64,000 bases of DNA. It comes from Larix kaempferi (lineage: Eukaryota; Streptophyta; Pinopsida; Pinales; Pinaceae). The notes beneath the pieces were generated by a model. It was not told where the DNA came from. It searched no databases and worked only from the letters and a program-made list of their open reading frames with translations. Position numbers and translations under genes: made by a program. Shown in pieces: positions 57,644 through 64,000 of the stretch (its first letter is position 1; each line of letters opens with the position of its first letter). The DNA lies in contig BSBM01000190.1 in assembly GCA_027924585.1 (NCBI GenBank), positions 4,350,501 to 4,414,500 of the forward strand, read 5' to 3'.

Positions 57644-59266
57644 TGTCACGTCCCCATTTTGACCCTCTTCGCATTAAATCGTAAATGATGTAAATATTGA
57701 TATTTAATCATGGTGAGGAGCTCAAGGCCAAGGCCCCACCATTGATTTAGCATTTTATGTATCGGCAATTAAAGAAATAGATGCCTATGGTTCTTGTGCT
57801 AGATAGGCACAATGTAAATAAGACATCATGTAAATACGACTTTTAATGAAAATACCCACAACTAGCTATGCAATGCAACAAAGAGATGGGGGCATGATTC
57901 TACAAGGAATAGGGAGGGAAATTATTCAAACCCTTGAGCCAATGGTGTTAATCCATGTGTTAATGAGAAAAACCATAAACCACCAACTACCCATTTTGGG
58001 TTATGCACCAAATCATTTAATTCTTCCAAAAGTTGGTTGAGGCAGTTAATGCCTTGGGAATGGAGAGGTATGGAAGCCAATTTCGTGCATGGGCAAGCCA
58101 TCAACCTGGGAATTCGTATTTTTGCTTCTTGGGCAAGAAAACACCCACGAAATGGTGCCCAAAGCCATTCCTCACCCAAGGATTTGATCCTCTCACGCAG
58201 ATTGAGACTACTGGAAGTTACATTCATGTTTTTCATAAAAAACGCAGGGTTTTCCTTGCCCAGAGACTTGTTTTTGGTTTTGGACAGTAGTTGGGAAGAA
58301 GGGGTTGCGATTTGGGACCGTATGGAGGTCGTTTTGTCCCAGAATTGCCATGGGCATTTTCCCTAAAAATGATTTCTCCTTCCTGGGGTTTTCCCAAAAC
58401 CTCCATTGTTCATTTTTAGCCTTCCCACATTTTTCTGAAGCAAAGGGAATCATTTTCATGCTTATCACTGTACAAACATTTTTCTCCTGTCCAGCCATTG
58501 TAGTTAGCTGATTATCTGCATCCCTGTTTGATTTGGAGACTGTAAGCAAGAGATTGGAGTGGTAGTCGACAGAGAGGGCTTGATAAACCTAGTGGGGGAG
58601 ACAACCTCTCAAGAAGATCAAGAGGGCTTTGGATACTCTTCTATGCACACCCTGAGAGCACTAGATGGGGAAGGTATGGCTTGAGGGACTGTACAACAGT
58701 GAAAAGAATACTTCCTTGTGCTGGGTGTGTAGGTATTGTGGGTGCCAAGCTAGATAGATGTTGTAAGGTTATCCCTGGCTTTGTGCTTGAGCTCACTAGC
58801 TTAGCAACTCTTCCTTTCCATTTCCTAGCAGCCTCATAAACCCAATTGTAGATTGGCTTGGCTGATCTTGGTGTATGCTTGGCTATGTCTAAGTCTACTG
58901 TTCCTTGGTTCCTTGTAGAAATCATGCCCATCTCGGGGTGGCAGTTGTACCAAGAGGTTGATAAGTAAAACTGGCCTATGGTTGGGTGGAACGTTGCAGA
59001 TGCATAGCTGGCTGCTTGGGACTACTTTGTTATAAGATAAGTACTCTCTTGTGTTAACTTTGCAATTATTTATTTGATGAATATCTTGAATGTATGATGG
59101 ATGTGTAATTGAAATTACTTCCACTTTGTTTTCTTATAATTATACATTTCCATATGTCTCTTTTATATTATGTGAATGCTTATTTAATAAGTTCATGGGG
59201 CTAGATGCCCGGTTTTATCATCATGATCCTCTCCATCGCACTGGTATGATGGGAGGGTACGTGACA
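57644..59266 (+). mobile_element. Solo LTR of family LTR-X (1623 bp), TSD TTAAT
   Basis: It starts TGTCACGTCCCC and ends GTACGTGACA. TTAAT lies on both sides (57639-57643 and 59267-59271). It has the same length as the copy at 40421-42043, with substitutions and compensating small indels. The TATA site reads TAAATAAG here. It sits inside the short LTR of a gypsy-type element. Confidence 0.93.
57711..57741 (+). repeat. 31-bp GC-rich module, copy 4 (LTR-X)
   Basis: Identical to the copies at 22896 and 40480; 67 bases into this LTR. Confidence 0.92.
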
Positions 59267-59548
59267 TTAATGCTCATTGCATTAGTATTATTATATTAGT
59301 TATGTTGTCTTGGGTTTATTAGTTGTAATTGTACCTCTTTATATCGTATATATATATAGGAAGGAGACCTTTTCATTTGAATCATCTATATTGTCTTGTC
59401 TTGTGTACTTAATACATTGTGTAAGGAGGTTTACCCCTCAAAAGGACTTGCTATTCATGTATATTCTTCATTATTTAGGTGTGGGTTACTCATAATATTC
59501 TATTTATGCTCTTTTCATGCTATTTCTTGGATTTGGTTGCTTAACATT

Positions 59549-59560
59549 TGGTATCAGAGC
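59549..59560 (+). promoter_or_regulatory. Primer-binding site (initiator tRNA-Met)
   Basis: TGGTATCAGAGC stands two bases after the LTR end at 59546. Confidence 0.92.
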
Positions 59561-60299
59561 TTAGATGCATTCAAAACAAGACATCTTGAAATCATCGCTA
59601 TAAATTTTTCTCTACAAATATTTAGACAATGAAACACGAAACCCATCTATAAACAAGCCGAAATATATGTGGTAATATTTCCAAATCCTGATTCATTACA
59701 GATTCGGAGATATACCCTTTGGAAGTTAGGGTTTCCGACTAGTCCAAAAACTAGTCTAAAACAAATGTTCTAGGAAAAATGAGTATATCTAGAGAATTCA
59801 AGATCCAAATTGATTGAGACCTATTGCATCATAAATAAAACAGATCACACTATATTGGGTATCAATTTCAGAATTAGGCTAAAAAAATTGGACATGTGGC
59901 AGGTCATACACCATTGCTCTTTGAAAAGGCCAAAAATAACAAGTGTTGGGGAAATTGGCATAAATTGTTTTTGACACATCCAAATTCAACAAAACCTATG
60001 AAATTGGAAAGAGGGAATATCACGATAAAAAAATCCAAAATTTAAGAATCATAGGGTCCAAGATTTTAGGGTTAACTCAATTGGAAGGTCACATAGAAAA
60101 ACAACCTTCAAATCAGGATTAGAAAAAAGTAGGCCATTTTCAATTTGAATAAATTTTAGTAGAAGGATTTGTTTGAGGTGAAACCAAGGTGTGATATATA
60201 TATATATATATATATTCCACCAAAAGGTAGTGGAATAAATCACACTCTAATCATACCACCTAACGAGTCATCTCTGACCTACAATGAAAGTGAAGACCT
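59561..60299 (+). other. Leader of the gypsy-type fragment
   Basis: Non-coding sequence between the primer site and the gag remnant, with a TA microsatellite at 60194-60215. Stops are frequent in all frames. Confidence 0.6.
60194..60215. repeat. (TA)n microsatellite
   Basis: About eleven TA dinucleotides. Confidence 0.88.
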
Positions 60300-60690
60300 A
60301 TCTTTTCGAGTGTTTGGGTTGGAATAAATAATTAAAGGGTTTTGTCTAAAATGGTTGATTTACTTAATAGTGAGTAAAGGATGGGAAACATGTAGAATAT
60401 GATGGGACATATGGATATTAAGATGGAGGAAAATCTGAAAAATATTGCTAAGCTCATACAAAATTATCCAACTCCCCAAGATTGACATGAGGATATTTTA
60501 TGGAAAGGATCCCATGACATGGATATTCTAGATGGAGCAATTCTTTGATATAAACCCGGTTCCAAATCTCCAAAAGTTTTCTATTGCATCTTTATATTTA
60601 GAACCTAAGAAGTTTGTGTGGTACTAATGGTTTTGTGAATGCAAAAATAACTCCAATATCTCTTGGACCGTTTTTACATAATAATTGATA
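60300..60690 (+). pseudogene. Gypsy gag fragment
   Basis: Degenerate but readable: MRIFYGKDPMTWIF and MEQFFDINPVPNLQKFSIAS, then LYLEPKKFVWY, WFCECKNNSNISWTVFT and LISYH. This is the N-terminal half of the Ty3 retrotransposon Gag domain (D-G-K-D-P, WI-QMEQFF, ASLYLE). It has stops and breaks off before the zinc knuckle. Confidence 0.75.
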
Positions 60691-60694
60691 TCAT

Positions 60695-61035
60695 ATCATG
60701 AAATAGCGGGATTGGATTGCGAGCACCAGCCTAGTCTCAAGTTGCCCCTAGCACAAAAACACAAAAAGATGCTTTTAATAAAGGGAGCACACTCCTTATT
60801 ACTTTAGAAAAGAATAAATAAATTTAATGTTAAGTTAGCGGTTTTATAACGACAGTTGGGGCTCCGTAGAAGAGGAGGATTTGACCCATGTCTCTTACAC
60901 TCGGTGTTTAATGTTATCTTCTTGGCATGGTATTTTTGTTGTTCACGTAGAGTGGGAAGATATGGACGTGTTTATGTATGCATGGATCATGGGAGACAGT
61001 TTGGTGTATGGGTATTTATGATTTCTTTTCCATAG
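60695..61035. other. Start of an unidentified repeat unit
   Basis: TGAAATAGCGGGATTGGATT begins sequence unrelated to the gag fragment and may be the left end of another LTR, though no partner end was found. No coding frame stands out. Confidence 0.4.
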
Positions 61036-61852
61036 AAGGAGACGGTGCAACCCGGTCTTGTGGGGCAGGGATTATGTTGAGTTTGTTAGCATTTGGTTAT
61101 TCTCCTTCCACACACGAAGCAAATAATGCGGAGTCTTTTCAAGGGCACGGAATTCTTTTTGCGTTGGAGAAGAAGCACAGCCTCTTGAGTGGGAGTATCT
61201 TACTTACAGTATTATCTTAAAGAAAAGACCAATCTTTTTTCTTAGCAGTAACTTGGGGAAGTTACTATTTGGGGAAAACAGATTCAAAGAAAGAAGTTGA
61301 ATTGAATATAAGAAGAGAATCTTCATCGTTCTCCATATATGGATATGTTGGTTGTTTATTTGGTTTGTTTTTTGCTTTAATACTGTGCAGATCCATCGTT
61401 ATGGAGTGAAGGGTGCAACCCTCTCTCATTCGCATTACCTTTCTTTTCTCTTTATACTTGTGATGATTCTTGAAGGGCAGAGCCCTTACTTCGATTTGAT
61501 GCTATCGACATCGAAGGAGAAGAGTGTGGGCTCTTTCTTCTTGTACCCGTTAATATTGTTCCACTTCAGAAGACCGTAGGATCTCTGTTATGGTATTCAT
61601 TGTTATCTTATTCGGATGGAGGAAGGAGAGCATGGATCCCTTTTTCCTTTCTTTATGTTGTAAGTGAAGGAAAAAGCGTGGTTCCTTCTTGATAATCGTT
61701 GCAGAGATCACCTCTCTTCATGAGGGCAAGTTTTCTTTTGGGTAGCTGTATTTTGTTGGCATCTCATTGTAAATTGGGGAAGAGAGCGCAGCCCCTTCTT
61801 AAAACAGTATCTTTGTATGCAGTATTTCTTGGAAAGATAGACTGTAGCTTTT
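61036..61852. repeat. Array of about twelve short imperfect hairpins
   Basis: Segments of 17-31 bases have a purine arm, a core often GTGCA, GYGCAG or CAGA, and a pyrimidine arm that pairs with the first. Positions are about 61036, 61165, 61220, 61408, 61472, 61513, 61567, 61621, 61666, 61701, 61776 and 61831. Clear examples are GAAGGGCAGAGCCCTTACTTC, GAAGGGTGCAACCCTCTC and GGGGAAGAGAGCGCAGCCCC. Spacing is 35-190 bases, mostly 40-75. Confidence 0.6.
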
Positions 61853-62290
61853 ATATTCATAATAAACGACAATCTACGTATCTATTCCAGCACATCAGAA
61901 AAAACATCATGTTACAATTATTAAATAAATAATAAACACAGATTTAACAGGGAAAGAATACCTATCTGTTCACACAATGATCCGCTTTAGTATGCCAACG
62001 GTCAACAAGATTATTCCTTGGCGAAAATCTGACTTTCAATATACGAGCTCTTAGAATGAGCTTTCCAATGGTCCCACTTTTAGGGTTGGATTCATCCTTG
62101 TTTGGGCATAGAAACAGACAAGAATAAATACATTCACGATAACATTCATTACTGTTTATTTATGACAGCTTTAAAAGTGCAGCATAGTGCTTTTTCTGCA
62201 AATCAGTCCACTCTAGGGATGCAAGATTTCTTAAGGAGAAAATAACAATGTTGCAGAATGATGGTTCAAATAGCCTCATGGTTGAAAGAG
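61853..62290. other. Sequence with no recognised gene
   Basis: No coding frame, LTR end or tandem repeat is evident. Confidence 0.5.
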
Positions 62291-62600
62291 GAGAGGAGCA
62301 CTGTAGGTAGAATGAGTCCTGTAGAAATAGCCGTAAATATGAGCCCTAAAGATGAGCCCCGGTTAAAAAAAAAGAAGAAAGAGCCCTGTTAAGGATAAGC
62401 CTCGGTGAAAAACGACAAGCTTTGTCGAAATATGAGGATCCCTAAAGAAGAAGAGCCTGGTGAATATAGCCCTTGTCGAAACATGAGGATCCCTAAAGAA
62501 GAAGAGCCTGGTGAATATAGCCCTGGTTCAAAGAAGAGCCCCCTAGTTAAAAAGGAAACCTAAGGAGGAGCCCTGGTTTAAAGAAAAGAGATTGGTTTGT
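62290..62600. repeat. GAGCCC-rich degenerate repeats including a 51-bp tandem duplication
   Basis: GAGCCCTGGTT-like words recur about every 20-50 bases. Units starting TTGTCGAAA at 62422 and 62473 are nearly identical (GAGGATCCCTAAAGAAGAAG, then CCTGGTGAATATAGCCCT). Confidence 0.82.
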
Positions 62601-63190
62601 GGAATGAGAAGCCCGAAAAAGGAATTCGTCATCAGAAAATTAAAATAGATTTTTTTATTACCGAAACATGCCCTATCACAACGTTTCTCTAGGATTTAGA
62701 GGTTTTGGTTATAACCACGAGTACATGCCGGGACTATATCGGCCCATGTTTCAATGCGAGGTAGATGCTGTTGTTTGTGTTAAGGGCGAATTTTGGGGGG
62801 AATGATTTAATGGCGATAATCGGGGCCCACCTTATCCTGGGTATAACAAGTAGTAATATAGTCCCAGCGTCCGGTTCATGAAAATCTCGCAATAATGGGT
62901 AAAATTACTGAAAGGAGAGGATAGGAGCTGGTATCCTAACAGCAGAGGGTATGGTTGAGTAAATAATAAATCCATTTGAATGTTCTTATGAGGATTATTT
63001 TTGTCCCCCCAAAGAAATCTATCAATTCAATTATAAAAGAATGGTGACTGAGGTTGTATTGTAGAACCGGTAGCCCATCGGCGGAGTTTGTTGAGCTAGG
63101 GTTTTGAGCCCACTCCAAAGATTGTTGAAAAAATTGACGGCGAATAGATGATCTGAAGTAAAATCAAGAAGTTTATCACATAGAGATCCT
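62601..63190. other. Unidentified sequence, possible LTR edge
   Basis: No gene is seen. TAGTCCCAGCGTCCGGTT near 62857 and TGGTATCCTAACAGCAG near 62932 together weakly resemble an LTR end and a tRNA-Met primer site, but no LTR pair supports this. Confidence 0.35.
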
Positions 63191-63505
63191 TGCAATCATA
63201 TGGAGAACTTTGCGTCATGTGCACAATTCATGGAGATCACATGGAGATCCTTGCAACCATATGGAGAACTTTGCTTTCTCTCAGCAATACATGGAGATCA
63301 CATCTAATGGAGGCCCTATTTTTTCTATTTTCCCTCTCAATCTATTTTCTATTTTCTAATTTACCGCTCATTCAATTTTGCAACCATATGGAGAACTTTG
63401 CTTTCTCTCAGCAATTCGTGGAGATCAGATCTATTGGAGGCCCTATTTTTTTTTTCCCCCTCTCAATCCATTTTCTATTTTCTAATTTACCGCTCATTCA
63501 CTTTT
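63191..63505. repeat. Tandem repeat, 127-bp unit, two copies plus a partial
   Basis: TGCAACCATATGGAGAACTT begins units at 63252 and 63379, and a shorter variant begins at 63191. Each full unit has TTTCTCTCAGCAAT, GGAGATCA, GGAGGCCCTATTTTTT and CTAATTTACCGCTCATTCA. Confidence 0.92.
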
Positions 63506-64000
63506 CACTTTTTTTTAGTTTCCCTCTATCTGTTACATTTGTTTTGTTTATATTCTTCTTTTTCTTAATTTGTTAATACTAGTTACGGCATATATTAATT
63601 ATATAAATATATATATATATATATAATAACTATACAATATTAATATTATATATGGGTGAAAAGATACACGGAAAAAAATGTTTTCAATAATTTATTTATT
63701 TTATATGTGAAAGAAAGTGTTAGCTAAGACTATGGGGGTATTATTATTATTATTATTATTCAAGGAGATGGGAACAATTAGATTTTTACAAAAAAGGAGG
63801 AATTATTTTTTCTTCAAAATGGAGGATATTGGCTATTTCTTGTAAGGGAGGGATCCACTCGGACTTTAAAGATTTTCGAATTCAGGTGCAAAGAGAACCA
63901 TGGTGAATGAATGCATATGGAGAATTAATGGAGGTTGTGAAATTGACAATTTTTAGCTAACATGACACAAAATACATGAACTTTTCGAAACTTTAACAGA
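63506..64000. other. AT-rich end of the window with microsatellites
   Basis: A TA run at 63607-63625 and an ATT run at 63741-63760. No coding frame. Confidence 0.7.

Larger units (their letters stand above)
57577..60690 (+). mobile_element. Gypsy-type element fragment with short LTR, interrupted by a solo LTR
   Basis: An LTR runs from TGTTGGCATA (57577) to TTAACA (59546); without the nested LTR-X it is about 342 bp. A perfect tRNA-Met primer site follows at 59549-59560, then a leader and a broken gag. The fragment ends near 60690 where an unrelated repeat begins, and no second LTR is in the window. Confidence 0.82.

Noticed and set aside
62929-62945. Primer-binding site of another LTR element (TGGTATCCTAACAG)
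   Set aside because: Only the first seven bases match the tRNA-Met complement, the preceding bases do not end in CA, and no LTR partner was found.

Overview
The window is nuclear DNA of a land plant with a large, repeat-rich genome. Ty1/copia and Ty3/gypsy retrotransposons with initiator-tRNA-Met primer sites are nested several layers deep, and the one clear host gene is a multi-exon plant NPF (NRT1/PTR) transporter. Very long LTRs and many decayed layers would fit a gymnosperm or a similarly large genome, but nothing here fixes the species.

Layout. 1-6558: decayed copia element (left LTR cut by the window edge) with a repeat-filled 1.4-kb tail, sitting in an LTR of a second family (6559-7233, 'LTR-X'). 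That LTR lies in an older copia gag-pol remnant (7234-7500 and 13602-14580), which was also split by a complete 6.1-kb minus-strand LTR element (7501-13601, target duplication AGATG). This last element has no gag or pol but one long ruined frame of unknown function. 16166-40137: element with 3.6-kb LTRs (duplication GTGTG). Its right LTR is interrupted by a complete 13.66-kb minus-strand gypsy chromovirus with 4.4-kb LTRs (23487-37149, duplication CATAT). 40421-42043: solo LTR-X (duplication GAGAA). 43385-45823: LINE-derived debris, including a 5'-truncated retroposed segment with an RNase H domain and a GC-rich tail.

47033-50368 (minus strand) holds the only apparently functional gene, an intact NPF4-like transporter with five exons and possibly a sixth at the 5' end. 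Upstream of it lie 3.7 kb of extremely AT-rich, internally repetitive DNA, then a decayed LINE (54120-57190) inserted in the same AT-rich tract. 57577-60690 is a gypsy fragment with a short LTR, and that LTR carries another solo LTR-X (57644-59266, duplication TTAAT). The right end (60695-64000) is mostly low-order tandem repeats, including an array of about twelve short imperfect hairpins.

The retroelements look dead: premature stops, frameshifts and altered catalytic residues are visible (RT YADN in the LINE, FIND in the gypsy RT, DLG in its protease, a lost integrase Asp in copia). The less expected observations are an identical 31-bp hairpin-capable module at the same LTR position in two otherwise different LTR families; the non-gag/pol protein of the 7501-13601 element, which has an internal duplication; the hairpin array near 61.0-61.9 kb; and the uncertain first exon of the NPF gene. 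Boundaries come from reading the sequence by eye; no alignment or database search was run.
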